Source: Latrodectus hesperus (taxonomy: Eukaryota; Arthropoda; Arachnida; Araneae; Theridiidae). Taken from it: 64,000 nucleotides of DNA. Every line of letters begins with the position of its first letter. The stretch's first letter is position 1. Both the position numbers and the translations under genes were made by a program. The stretch lies in NCBI GenBank assembly GCA_037975125.1, contig CM075852.1, positions 19,429,025-19,493,024 of the forward strand, read 5' to 3'. Shown piece by piece: positions 1 to 12,083 of this stretch. Below the pieces are notes generated by a model. It saw only the letters and a program-made list of their open reading frames with translations, did no database searches and was not told the origin of the DNA.

Positions 1-284
1 TTAAGATCTATTTGTTATGTATATTTATAGCTTTGCAAAATCTTTACCAACAAAAAGAACACGCTCTTCATTTCACATGGTTCAATACCAATTTACATCA
101 TTCAAAATCAAAAGACACCTCATTTTGCATTTTAAAATATTTTATTTACTGTACAATCAATTTATTTATAATTTAAAAAACATTTATTATGAATTAACAT
201 TTTAATAAAAGATTAATTTTATTTATTTGTAAAAAACTTATCTCAATAATTCTAACTGTTGTAAAAAATTAAATTTAAAAGAAA
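1..284. other. AT-rich DNA, no gene seen
   Basis: Very AT-rich sequence. The short open frame at 17-205 has no recognisable domain and its composition matches the surrounding non-coding DNA. Confidence 0.6.
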
Positions 285-314
285 TAAAACACTTTTTTTA
301 AAAAAAGTGTTTTA
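285..314. repeat. 30-bp perfect palindrome
   Basis: Arms 285-299 and 300-314 are exact reverse complements with no loop. Each arm reads TAAAACAC followed by seven T, mirrored by seven A then GTGTTTTA. It is one of several zero-loop or short-loop palindromes in the window. Confidence 0.85.
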
Positions 315-2278
315 CTTTTAAAAATAAACTATTAATTAATGTATAATATTAAATAATAATAAAATTATAATTTGATTATTAAACCTAGATTTATAATATT
401 GGATTCCCACTTAAAGGGATATGCAATTTTTCCTAAATATATTATTAAAAAAACAAGAAGAAATATAGTTTACAAATTTTGAAAACATATTTTCGATATT
501 TTTTTAAATGTTATCTACAATAGACTATAACAAAACATTAATAATAATGAAAATTTTTGATAATAGATAATAATAAAAAAATCTTAGTTGCAACATTTCT
601 AAAAATACAAACTTATAGTTTCAAAATTTTTCCTTTATTTCAAAACATTTTTAAAATTTCATGTTTTTCAAGTAAATTTTTCCAAATGAAAACCATAAAA
701 AATTTCTAAATATTTTTACACGTTTTCCAATTTAATTTTTCAAAAATTCATAAAGAAAACACATTGAAACTCTAGAACCCAAGAAACTTGTAAAAGCTCA
801 AAAAAGCATTTAAAGAAATGATCAGTATAACAACTAAGTGGAGTAAATAGTGCCAGAACAAGAATAAAAATGTAACTTTTAGGTATAAACTGAACTACCG
901 TGTAATTCTCCTTTTCTTTTGATTTTTATAATAATAATCTTTTCACTTTCGTTCATTTGAGCTTGCCGTTTATATATAATTTTGAACATCCTTATTCTTT
1001 TATGTAGATTGTTATTCTATTTTTATAAGAAAATAGTCACGTATAAAGGTAAATGGTTTTTAAAAGAGACTAAAACATAACTTTAATTTTAACATTCATT
1101 TGAAGAATCAACCGTTATTCTCAGGCGTTAAATATAATGAGAAACCAAAACAGACTAACACTCATACATCTCCACTTCAAACTTTTCTACATCGACTTCG
1201 TCCATGAAATCATCATTCCCTCATTATTGGTGTGATCGAAACTAAAACTACTTTAAACTCTCAATTCTGAAAAGTAAACATCAAGACACGCACGTCTACA
1301 TTTTATGTGAGCTGAGCCTTCTCGTCATGAAAAGACTTGAATGAAACACTGGAATCCGAACCACTCCTTTATCTTGAAACCACTTTCATTTTGTTGAGTT
1401 GCTTGATTTATAGCGTTTAAAAGAGGATGTTTTTTCCTGCTATATATTGTATTCAAATTCTTTCAAGAACAAGATTTTAAATAATTTATAACCATCATAT
1501 ACAGTGCACAGATAAATATTTTTATTTCTTTATATATTGTAACAAATTGTTAAATACACTTTAAAAGACATTTGTCGAAGACATTTGTTTCAACAAACAA
1601 TTTTTTCAAATTTTTATTTATGGTTAATGACAATATTCATTATCTGTTTTCAGCTTATTATATTGTAAGTGTTGCACCAAGTATTTTGTTCCGAAAAAAT
1701 TTTTATACAATTTCAAAGATGAAACAATGTTTGAAAAGTTAAAAAAAATTAGTAGATTGGATTTCCTAATTTTATTCTTAGTAAAAAGAATGGAAGTTAA
1801 ATTTCAAAAATGAAAATAATAATTAAAATAATATATTGATGTTATATTTCAGACGATTTCAACAAAATATCAAATATTTGCAAAGTTTTTTAGAAATTGA
1901 ACTTCATGCCTTATCATGATAGGGTAGGTTGCTTTTAGTAATTACAATATTAATGAACTTCCTTCTCTAACATTACATAAAACAAATCAGAATAGATTAA
2001 TTGATTGAGTAATACCTCCAAAACTTTATAATTACATTAAAAATATAATACATAATTTTAAGTAAAATTAAAGAAAACATGTTATTAAGATTTTTCTAAC
2101 ATATTTTGCCTTCTTTGTTAAGTTCTCATTTGATGGTTTTAATCAAAATGTAAAATTAATTTTCATTGAAATGCCTTTTATAAATTTTTTCACACATTGC
2201 TTCATTGCTTTTTTGTTTGTTATATTTTATATCCTTAACAAATCCTATGTTAAAAAACTTCGAATGTCATTTCTGCAG
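315..2278. other. AT-rich DNA, no gene recognised
   Basis: No domain-bearing ORF. A less AT-rich stretch at about 1140-1440 has no open frame I recognise and may be an old repeat copy. The segment just before 2279 could be intron if the exon candidate there is real. Confidence 0.5.
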
Positions 2279-2420
2279 AATATTCATAACTCAAGTAGCA
2301 GCACTACTTTTAAAACACATATGCCGTCATTTTGGACCACTTATGACTGGTGAGAGGAAGAAAGAGGTTACAGATCGGATTAAACGCACATTCATGTCTG
2401 AGAAAGAGCCAAAGGATTAA
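2279..2420 (+). CDS. Possible terminal coding exon of an unrecognised gene
   Basis: A pyrimidine-containing acceptor (TTTCTGCAG, ending 2278) is followed by an open frame to TAA at 2418-2420. It encodes about 46 residues, ending in a charged, lysine-rich tail (TGERKKEVTDRIKRTF, then SEKEPKD). The exon is visibly less AT-rich than the sequence on both sides, and the frame (one base of the first codon after the AG) fits a spliced exon. I do not recognise the family. No upstream exon was found and no clean AATAAA lies close behind the stop. It could equally be a chance ORF or a pseudogene fragment. Confidence 0.3.
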
Positions 2421-3424
2421 ACTTGATGACAAGAAATAGGTGTCTGGTTCTTTTAGATGACCTTGAAAATATCTCACGTGATAAAACTTGACATTAGATG
2501 GTGTGTTTCTTGTTCTTTATTGTATTTCTCAAGAAAATCAAAAAACCCAAAACATTTCAACTGCTGAGCCCTAGCAATGACTGCCAATAATTCTTTATGT
2601 TTTAATTTTTATGCTAATATTTCATTACTTTTAGCATTTCATTTTTCTGTTCTAGTGTAAAAATTATAGATTAAAAAACTAGTTATTTGAATGTTTTAAA
2701 ACATTGTGTATCCGAATTTTTATTTTCCAAATTTCTTTTTAACTAGTATTTTATTTTTTGAGCATTAGACTACAAAAACAAAAATGAGTGTGAAATGGAA
2801 TGATATACATATTTTAAATGTAATGCAATATCAACTTTCTCAATATAAATTTTAAATTATTTAAAACAAATATACTAAAGAATCAATCATTTGACTAATT
2901 AGGAATCATTTGAGTTAATGAATCCATAATATAGCATAAACGATTATTATTCCTGACTCTTCTTATAACAGTACCAATTTAGCATGAAAAAATCATATAA
3001 ACCTTTTTGATAGTGAGATAAAAAAAATATCTTTCCTATATTTGAAAGAAGACGAAACTTTATTCTATATAAATGATTTAAAATGGGGTGAACAAAAATA
3101 ATGAATCAGTAAATATATATGCTATAATCTTTTCTCTCATTCTATTTAATATTTATTTTTTCTAATAGAATTAGCACTTTTTTTATTCTTAAATTTTTGA
3201 ATCATGAACAACACACTCTAGTTCACCAAAGTTCTTGTTTATATAAGCAAAATTCAGGAATTTTTATTTTTTTATTTTATTTAAAATTCTGCTTAATTGT
3301 TTTGCTTCTTGCATTCCCATGCAAAATGATACAAATGATTTCGTGAAGTTGTAAATTAATAAATTAAATAAAATAATTTATATATATGACAGAATCAAGT
3401 TCTTAATGATTACATTCCTATAAA
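2421..3424. other. AT-rich DNA, no gene seen
   Basis: No recognisable coding sequence. If 2279-2420 is a last exon, its 3' UTR would start here; a short less AT-rich run continues to about 2590. Confidence 0.5.
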
Positions 3425-3560
3425 CGAGGTCCCAGCTGGTAGGTGAATGGCTAAAGATCTGGCTTTCAATTCAACAGTTTATGGGTACGGCTTGGACGTA
3501 GATATTTGTAGTAATTCGAAAACTGCATTAAATTAAAGGTACCGGTTCAATTAGTCTTCA
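3425..3560 (+). repeat. Degraded tRNA-headed SINE fragment
   Basis: A tRNA-like head (AGCTGGTAGGTGAATGGCTA, then TTTATGGGTACGG) resembles, by eye, the head of the minus-strand element near 25.2-25.44 kb: same spacing of CAGCTG, the GATCTGGCTTT run and TTTATGGGT. Box B is damaged (GGGTACGG instead of GGGTTCGA). No target-site duplication was found. Confidence 0.4.
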
Positions 3561-4597
3561 TGTTTAAAACGTAATTATATGGTAATCAACCAACCCTAAT
3601 AATTATTAGAAGTTAACTTGGAAGTTAAGTTTCCAATTTCAAGTAACATTAAAATGTGCCGAAGAACGTAACAACCTATGAGATTGAATTTCTTGAAATA
3701 TATTTTAGATTTTATTTACTTTATTGGTAATTTCTGATTTAAAAATAACTTTTATTCAATTTTGAATTTAAATTATTTTTTTCAGCTAAGTTCTAAAGTT
3801 TAGAAGGAAACAGTTTTCGAAGATATTGGAGATTGCTATTGCTACATAAACTTGATATCAAAAGAAATCAGTATACTATTCTGAATTACATAAAAATGAG
3901 AATTTAAATATTAATGATTTACAAAATTTTTAATGCATCTTATACTGCTATTACTACATTATTTTATACTTTTACTGTATTGTCTTCCAGAACTAACTGT
4001 AAAAATTATTTCGTATTTAATCAATGTTATGGTGAAGAAGATTTGACATGACATCTACAAAATTTTTAATTTAAGTCAAAAATTTCCAGAAACTTATTTG
4101 CATATATACAATTTTTATAACTGTTGTCTTAAATTCTTATAAATATAATACCTATAAACATCCTATTATTCTATCACTACCCTATGTAAAATAAATTAAC
4201 GAAAACTTTTTTAAAATAACTTACTTTCTAATTTTTTGATTTTGCCATCCAATAGAAAAAGTATTCCATATCTCTATATCAATATATTTGAAAAATAAGG
4301 TATTGGTGTCGAATTGTTTTTAGTTTGCTATACATCCTTACAAATGTATTAATGTACATTATTATTGTAAACCTTATTCAGATATTATTTGCCAAAAAAG
4401 CTTCTTTTGTTCATTCATTGGATCTAAGATTTCAAAAGAGTTTAAATTTTATCTGCTCCAGTGAATAGAATTTTGTTACACGGTATGTAAATAAATCACA
4501 TGAACATAACCATTCCTATTGCTGCAAAATTGAGACAACATTAAGGAGAAAATTGTGTTAAAGTCACATATGTTGGACACGGATCAATGAACCAAGT
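3561..4597. other. AT-rich DNA, no gene seen
   Basis: No ORF, RNA gene or clear repeat recognised in this stretch. Confidence 0.55.
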
Positions 4598-5041
4598 GGA
4601 AAGGTACACCATGTCTTAAACCCCATCAAGGCCGATGAGAGGTAGTCTGACTCATTTAAATTATACTCCGAATGTCTCTCACGAATCCCCTCGACTTTGG
4701 CAGTGCAGGAGAGTTTCATTTGTGATGGGCATCTTCTACGCTTCGAAATTCGACAATCAAAAGGGGGTTAAAAGAATTCATTTTAGATTGATTCTATGAC
4801 TTAATTACTTTGATTGATTCTATGACTTAAATTGGAAAGGTACATCATGTCTTAAACCCCATCAATGACGATGAGAGGTAGTCTGACTCATTTAAATTAT
4901 ACTCCGAATGTCTCTCACGAGTCCCCTCGACTTTGGCAGTGCAGGAGAGTTTCATTTGTGATGGACATCTTCTATGCTGCGAAATTTGAGATTCAAAAGG
5001 GGGTTAAAAGAATTCATTTTAGATTGATTCTATGACTTAAT
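4598..5041. repeat. Tandem duplication, two copies, 236-bp period
   Basis: Copy 1 (4598-4805) and copy 2 (4834-5041) both start GGAAAGGTACA and end in TTGATTCTATGACTTAA. They differ at only about ten sites (for example CATCAAGGCCGATG against CATCAATGACGATG). The spacer between them carries an extra partial copy of the tail motif. No coding potential. The unit is less AT-rich than its flanks and may itself be a dispersed repeat that was later duplicated. Confidence 0.85.
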
Positions 5042-5489
5042 AAGATTAATTTAATGAGACTTCTGCAGAATCTAGAAAAGTCAAGAAATATTGATCATAA
5101 TGTATAACAATTTTTACCAAATATGACCACTTATTGGTTTCATTGACAATATTGAGTGACTATTTCTCACACTATTTTAAAGAAACATGAATGGTAAGCA
5201 TTTATTTGAGACATACGGCAAGCCTGCGTTTTCTATGCTTTTACTCTCGTGTACACCTCATAACTGTGCGCTGGATGATGGACTTCCCCTTATCTTTGAA
5301 TGCTACTCAAGGATATTACAGTCACCAACACATTTACAGAAACCATTAGAAACACAAAATTATTCAATGAATCACAGAGAATAAAGTGGTGACAGTGACT
5401 CTTGTGTGCCACTTCCATTTTCGTGTATTTCTAAAATGTATGTTAATTTCTACAAATATGAATGAAAGCCTTCACTCGTATGTCGCATG
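5042..5489. other. No gene recognised
   Basis: The short ORF at 5187-5384 has no recognisable domain and no splice or promoter context. Confidence 0.5.
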
Positions 5490-5878
5490 TATATGGGGCC
5501 GTGGTAACCTAGTGGTTAGGGTATCGGTCTTCTATTCGGAAGAGTGGGGTTCGATTCCCAATGCCACCAAAGACCCACCGAGTACATGCGATATACGTGC
5601 TCGTTAAATCTGTGGAATCGAAAGTCCTGTGGTCGGTCATTGAGCAGTTACCATGGGTGCAGTGGTCTGGAGAAATTTACTCCCCCTTCAGACCAATGCC
5701 AAAAGTAAGGAGTAAATCCTCTGCTGCCATCTATCGGAGGATTTGAGGAGCAAAAGTCGTTCTTTCACCTTCATGGTGCTCTGATTAAAATGAAAGACGC
5801 TCCTAATTGTCTTAAATTTGCATAGCCAAGGCATAGCGAGCTTGGCTTGTCCAAGTGTCATTATTAACAACAACAACA
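5490..5878 (+). repeat. tRNA-derived SINE, type A, with (AAC)n tail
   Basis: Pol III A box (GGTAACCTAGTGGTTAGGG) and B box (GGTTCGATTCCC) lie about 35 bp apart near the 5' end. A non-coding body follows and it ends in ACAACAACAACA. The last ~130 bp (TTCTTTCACCTTCATGGTGC through GCGAGCTTGGC to the AAC tail) matches the 3' part of the minus-strand SINE at 17.74-18.16 kb, although the two heads differ. No clear target-site duplication, so the outer limits are approximate. Confidence 0.75.
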
Positions 5879-6362
5879 TATGTCAAATCATTTTGTTAAA
5901 CTATCATTCATATCTTTCTATCGTAAGACGAATCACTTATGAAACTTTCTCTATTTTGAATATATTTATTGCGTGAAATATATCAGTGCTCCGCTCCTGA
6001 ATACATTCCTTATACATCATATTCAGTACAATGCATGTATTTTTATCCTTCAATTAAACTTTTTATTTTTGCAAAATATATGTGAATTTGCATACAATAT
6101 ATTTTAGATTTATATTAATTGCATTTAAATTTTTGTTAAGCAAAAAAGAATGGAGGGATTTTCTATACCTGATTTGTCTAAATCGCTTATAATCTTACAT
6201 TATAATGTTTAATTGAGAAAAAAAGAAATTGGTGCTTATTACACTGGATTCACTGTTGTATGTTAAAGAGTTAATATTAATCTTTTCAAAGGAATTGTGT
6301 TTTAGATAGTAAAAATAAAACGGAAGTTACTCCGCTTGATTGAAATTCCATTCGATATTCTT
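5879..6362. other. AT-rich DNA, no gene seen
   Basis: No ORF or repeat recognised between the two SINEs. Confidence 0.55.
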
Positions 6363-6662
6363 AAGAGCAAATGTTGCCGCCCATCTTGTCTAGTGGTCAG
6401 TGTGCCTGACTGTGGATAAGGAGGTCCTAGATTCGAATCCCGGTTCAGGCGTGGATGTACTTTCTCTCTCTATCTATCCTGTCTTTGTCCCTTCCTTGTA
6501 TGAATGAGGTGTGAATGGTTGCCTACCCTATAAACGGGTTCTTATGGCATGTGTGTACTGAAGAAGTCGGACTCCACACCAAATATACTTCAGTTGGAAA
6601 AGTGGAGCAGCGCACCCTATATTGCCAGCCTAGCTGGCACACGACAACAACAAGAGCAAATG
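6363..6662 (+). repeat. tRNA-derived SINE, type B, with perfect 11-bp TSD
   Basis: The direct repeat AAGAGCAAATG flanks the element at 6363-6373 and 6652-6662. The body has an A box (CTTGTCTAGTGGTCAGTG), a B box (GATTCGAATCCCGG), a TCTC-rich middle and a tail through GCCAGCCTAGCTGGCAC to CGACAACAAC. The 3' half matches the SINE at 10.92-11.19 kb. The perfect duplication suggests a fairly recent insertion by LINE machinery. Confidence 0.9.
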
Positions 6663-8328
6663 CTCACAGATTCAAAATCTACTGTTCCCTGATTTTCAAC
6701 GTTTATCAGCCAGTTTTCCTTGATAACAATAGTACCATATTTCAATAAAAATGTTTATTTATTTGTCAGATTTTATTCATTAAATGAGTTCTGAATATAT
6801 GTTTCATGAAATTTGTTTTATACCTAAAACATATAGACTTGAACACCATGATTATCAAAAGTTTCATGTTTAGATTCATAAAATGAGCTATTATGTTAAT
6901 ATCTAAGTTAGCAACTTCTTTTTCACATATCAGTAAAAAGATATTAAGCAGAAAGTGTATTTAATGAGTACATACCTACTCAAGATGCTAGTCTTCAATC
7001 GGGACGAGAAAGAAAATTAGATTATTTATAATTGATCAGATTAGACTAATCAAAAAATTCAGAACAAAAATATTTCGAGACAAAAATCTGTTGTAAAGTC
7101 TCGATAAATTGCATTGTATAATTTTAATTATTTTACGTTTTACCGTATTACTTAACACTGAATGATTAAAATAATTTTAGAAATGAAATTATCTGAACAC
7201 TTAACAAAATTTATAAGGGAAAAAAGTCAGTTTTATATAAAATTCAAAGTAATTTGAGAATATATAATTTGAAAATAATCTCTGAGTCTCATGCAGAAGT
7301 TTTTTGACATTATTTTATTTGATTAGGTTAGAAAAACATACATGCAATATTCCCATTCAAGTAAAAAAAAAAATTCAACATTTTATGTCCTTTAAAAATT
7401 ATATACTTTCTTTTTTTTCAATATTTCATTGCGATTTCACGCGCATGTTGTTCCTATCTTTAAGATGACTAAAAGAAAAAATTGAAGCCAGGCACACAAA
7501 AAAAAAACTGGTGATGTTTGTGCTTAATGAAAAACATATTGCAGATTTTTTTCAGTGGCTTAAAACTTTTTTTTTCAATCTTTGTCATACTTCACGCAAG
7601 GTTTGATTTTAGCTAATTTTTATTTTTCTCATAAGTAACAAAGAAAAAATGCTAAAATTAATCAACCATTTTTTAATATTAGAAAAAATATTTTCCTTAT
7701 TGGACATTATGTAATTTTCTTAATATTTCAATTTGGAAACAAAACTGCTTGCTACAGAGCTCAAGAAAAATCATGCTTACTTCTTTTTCGAGTTTTCTCG
7801 TGAATTTTTATAAAAATAATAAATGTAATGCTCACATATCTCATAAATATGATAATTTTTTAATTAAAATGTAAATTGAAATCAGGATTTTTTTACGTGA
7901 AGCTTTAATTTATTTTTTCTTATCTTATTTATTTTGAGCTTAATTAAAACTTGCAGAAATTAACTATCGGAAGAAATATGAGTCTTTTGTTAAAAATTTC
8001 ATTATTTACTAATGTAATGTTTGTTATGAGCAGTAGTAGCTAACATTTAAAAAATTATAAAAAAAATTTTCTCGTAAAGCGTAAAAAAAAAAAAAAATTA
8101 ACATATTTCTAATACTAATATTATTCTCTTAAAATTTGATATGTGTAAAAAATGTTGATGTAATAAAAACATATATAATAATTTTATTTTAAAAAAGTAA
8201 TAAAAATATATTAATCGAAGAGAATTTAGTACATTTCAACTTAAGAAAAGGACGCACATTCTGCTCTAGAGCGTGGATCATGTATTTACTATAATTCCCT
8301 ACTATATATTTCAATTATATAAGTATAG

Positions 8329-8329
<1 letters not shown>
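6663..8329. other. AT-rich DNA, no gene seen
   Basis: About 1.7 kb of homopolymer-rich AT sequence, including several runs of eight or more A or T. No coding or RNA signal recognised. Confidence 0.6.

Positions 8330-8399
<70 letters not shown>
8330..8399. repeat. (TA)n microsatellite, ~70 bp
   Basis: Uninterrupted AT dinucleotide array. Confidence 0.97.
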
Positions 8400-8405
<6 letters not shown>

Positions 8406-8979
8406 AATTTTATAAAAGATATATTGTAGACATTTTATAAATATAAATTACTCTGTATGTAATTTTTTTTTCATTTCAATGTAAATTTGTAACCAATATT
8501 TTTTTCTGTAGAGAAGGGAATAGGTGAAATAAAACTAAACTGTTTTAAAGTATGATTTCCACAGTTTTAAGAGAAAACACACTGAGAAATACCCGAGTCA
8601 TATGAAAACTCTCAACTGTCTCAAATGTAACTGACTGTAAAAAATAAGTTCCCAAATTTCATTCACTTTTGAGAAAGCTTTTTCAGGCCGACAGGACGCT
8701 GTATAGCAGATTAGTAACTACGCTGCTGGATAATTGCTTAGGACGGTTAACACTATCATCCATAGCAACCACAAAATGAAAGGAAGTAAAATGTGGAAAA
8801 TTAAAATAAGTGCGGGATATAGTAAGAAGAAGTATGCGTATGCAAATTTTTCTTCCACGTCTGTTCATCACGTGATAGCGTTCATAAGAGCTTAAAAGAT
8901 TTTGACGCGTGTGGACTGTTGTTGTTTCAAGTCAAAGTTTTACAGGAAAGATTTAATAGACGAACTTGGCAATTAGAAC
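8400..8979. other. 5' flank of the Tc1 relic
   Basis: AT-rich up to about 8640, then less AT-rich. The less AT-rich part probably belongs to the 5' region of the Tc1 element that follows, but I could not find a matching terminal inverted repeat. Confidence 0.35.
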
Positions 8980-8994
8980 TTGGAAATTTTTGGC

Positions 8995-10026
8995 ATGTCT
9001 TCCCGACATCACTTAGATGATTTAATGCGTGGCCGAATTATAGGAAAGATCGAAGAGGGAATGAAAATAACAGTTGTTTCCAGGGAGTTCGACATCCCTC
9101 ACAGCGTTGTTTCACGGCTGTGGAAGTCATTTAAAACTACTGGAATGTGTAGTAGGCGGCACGGGGGAGGTCGTGTTAGAAGTACGACGCCTGCAGAAGA
9201 CAGATATATCGTCCTATCGGCAAAAAGAAACAGGCGCACCACAGCTCAACAGGTGGCAAACCAGTTTCTTAATGCCTCAGGAAAGCAGATCTCCCGAAAA
9301 ACTGTTGCCAAACGTTTGAAGGGTGGAGGACTATACGCCGGCAGATCTGTTGTGTGTGTCCCATTGACCAGACAACACCGTACTGCCCGTTTGCAATGGT
9401 GTCGTGAGCATCGCAATAGTACTGAACAGGACTGGGCATGCGTACTATTCTCAGATGAGAGAAGGTTCACTTTGTCATTGGATTGTAGACGCCAACTGAT
9501 CTGATGCGAGAGTGGTACTGCTTATCGTCCAGAAAATATCCAAGAAAGGGACCGATATCCGACATGCAGTGTCATGGTGTGGGCCGGCATCATAATCAAT
9601 GGCCGCATGCCCCTACATGTGGTTGCGAATGGGACTATGACGGATCAACGATACACTAATGAAGTTCTACTTCCTTACGTTCGTCTTTTACGTAGTGCTG
9701 TCGGTGATAAATTTGTTTTTATGGACGACAACGCAACATGTCATTGAACACTCGCTGTTCAGGATTGCCTAGACAGCAAGGGTATTCAACGTTTCGTATG
9801 GGCATCACGTTCTCCAGATCTAAAACCCATTGAAAATGTGTGGGATGCTTTGGGGAGGCAAGTTGTTGGTCGAAACTATCCTCCGACAAATAAGAACACA
9901 CTCATCCATGCACTCCCAGAGGAATGGGATAAATTGCCTCAACAGCTGCTGGATAATGTTGTGCAAAGAATAATACGATGTGTGGAATGTTGCATCACAC
10001 TCCACTGTGGACATATCCCGTACTGA
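8995..10026 (+). pseudogene. Tc1-family transposase, inactivated by two in-frame TGA codons
   Basis: One reading frame runs from the ATG at 8995 to TGA at 10024-10026 and is broken only by TGA at 9502-9504 and TGA near 9745. The preferred start begins MSSRHHLDD; an ATG five codons upstream is also in frame. Order: paired-type HTH DNA-binding region (residues ~1-110, including SREFDIPHSVVSRLW), then the DDE domain with FSDERRF (first Asp), FMDDNA (second Asp) and SPDLKPIENVWD (Glu). The second Asp and the Glu are 34 residues apart, the DD34E spacing of Tc1. Both stops could be CGA to TGA changes, as expected from CpG decay. About 343 codons in all, normal for Tc1. Catalytic residues are kept, so inactivation looks recent, but as written it cannot make a full transposase. 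Confidence 0.9.
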
Positions 10027-10908
10027 TACTTTTCTTCAAGGTGCCTGCTGACTTTTAGATGCATTGTTCCATTTTTCCGTATGCAGCATCAAATGAACAT
10101 TTTTTTTCTTACAGATGTTTCACAGATTTTGTACTTTCCAGCAAAAAGGGCAATAAATATTTTTTATTCTAATGTCTGAACAGTGTGGCAATTATATTTT
10201 ATCCTACTAGGACGCATGTCTCGTTTAATGTTATGCTACATTGCAATTTGTGATCTGTCCTTAGCAATTGTCCAACAGTGTATTAAAGTAGTACCAAACT
10301 GCTTAACAGTGTCATATTTTATGAAAATTATTTCCTTTATGTACAGTGAGAATACAATTTTAGTATAGAATTAAATATTTATCTTTCACTGTTGTATAAA
10401 AAAAATCTAAAATATAACAAATTACAGTTCAATTTTACAAAGAGAGATATTTCGAAATGTTTAGTTATATTTTTACAAATTTTTAAATATAGCTTCTTGT
10501 TAAATTAAAATCTCTCTCTTTGACATACTTATAAATACTCATAAATTTAAACTTGGCTCAAGCAATCGAATGATTACTTCGTTTTCTATTTGATAACATC
10601 CAATTTTTTTTAAATATTCAGATAAGAAGTTAGACGGATTTTTTTGAAAATAGGAAAAGCATTTTTCCTTCATTTTTAAAATCCCTTTCTATATAGAATG
10701 GTGAAAATAGAGCGGAAGCGTGCCTTTTGTAGATTCTTTTAAATTTTTCCTTAAAGCTGACATTATTGCGTCTCTATAGGTACCTTTTAAAATCGACTTT
10801 GAAATTGTTTCTGTGTAGCAATTGTTGAGACGTTTCGTTTGTAAATTTTTATCATATATTTATTATTATGAACTGTTTGTATCAACACTGAAATTATATT
10901 AGTAAAAC
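10027..10908. other. 3' flank of the Tc1 relic, AT-rich
   Basis: The first ~180 bp probably hold the transposon's 3' end (a CAGTGTGGCA motif near 10184 resembles a Tc1 terminus), but no partner repeat was found upstream. The rest is AT-rich with no gene. Confidence 0.35.
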
Positions 10909-11199
10909 ACGAATAAATAGTGCCATCTACTCTGTCTAGTGATCAGCATGCCTGACTGCGAATAAGGAAATCATGGGTTCAAATCCCAGTTCGGGCATGG
11001 ATGCACTTTCTCTCTCCTGTCTTATTCCTTTCTTTGTATGAGTTGGGAATAGTTGCCTGCCTCATAAACGCGTCCCTCTTGCCTGTACAGACTAAAGAAT
11101 TCGAAATCCACAATAAATTACGGTTCAGTTAGAAAAGTGGAGCAGTGCACCCCATATTGCCAGGCTAGCTGACACAAGACAACAACAACGAATAAATAG
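10909..11199 (+). repeat. tRNA-derived SINE, type B, with perfect 12-bp TSD
   Basis: ACGAATAAATAG at 10909-10920 is repeated at 11188-11199. The body has an A box (CTGTCTAGTGATCAGCATG), a B box (GGTTCAAATCCC), a TCTC-rich segment and a tail ending GACAACAAC. It belongs to the same family as the 6.4-kb copy, with scattered differences along the whole length. Confidence 0.9.
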
Positions 11200-11911
11200 C
11201 GATCCCTTATTTGGCAAATTTTTCTGATAATTACATTTAAAAAAACAATAAATTACTCAAATACTTAAAATTCGACATACAATTTTGTAAATCACTTTTT
11301 CCCTCTATCTCATTCCGTTTTCGAGATAGGATTGCTAACTCCACAGTTTTACACCAGCTGGCGCAGTAGTTTGTTTCATTTAGCAGTGTATGGCTACTTT
11401 ACTATACCTAGACATCACTTTTATAAATATAGTAGCAGCCGTTCCGAAATTAAGAGGTGGCAAGGGGCTTTAATGGACATACTGTATATAAGCGCCACTA
11501 TAATCTACCATTAGATAATGCGCATAATTCATATAACGGAATCAATCTTCCTGACTCAATCGAAATCGAAAATCATGACCATTGATCAAAATTTCAATCT
11601 GAATTTTTGAGTGTTTTTTTAAACTATTACTTAAATTATTATTAAAATTATTAAAAGGAAGAGTATATTGTAACAACTGAGCCTATGAATAAAAAACGAT
11701 GTTAAAATAATCAATAAAATTTCAAAAATTAGAGGAATTTGTTTTAACGTTCCTAGAAAGAATTTTACCTTAACATTTTTTGACAAAACTGTTGTATGTG
11801 ATCATTTCCTTACATGACCACTGCATTAAAACTGTAAAAAAATATTTATGAAATAAAACTAAAGAGAAATAATAAATAATTTAATCATAATAACATGTAA
11901 GAATGAATATA
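11200..11911. other. No gene recognised
   Basis: AT-rich except for about 11330-11520, which is less AT-rich and contains a 60-codon open frame of unknown nature. I see no domain in it. Confidence 0.45.
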
Positions 11912-12083
11912 CAGTGATCCCTAATTTTTCACGGTTAATGGGTACCAGAAGCTTCCGCGAAAGCTGAAAAACCACGAAGTAGGATTTGTCCCTTGGAATT
12001 TTAGCGTTTGCAGTACACGAATATTTTAAATATGTAAACAGTATTTATACTTTACACATTCAAGACAAAAATTACAATAATAT

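Noticed and set aside
5490..5565. tRNA gene
   Set aside because: A and B boxes are present, but the cloverleaf is imperfect and the sequence continues into a SINE body with an AAC tail. The same holds at 6374, 10921, 12096 and 58680.
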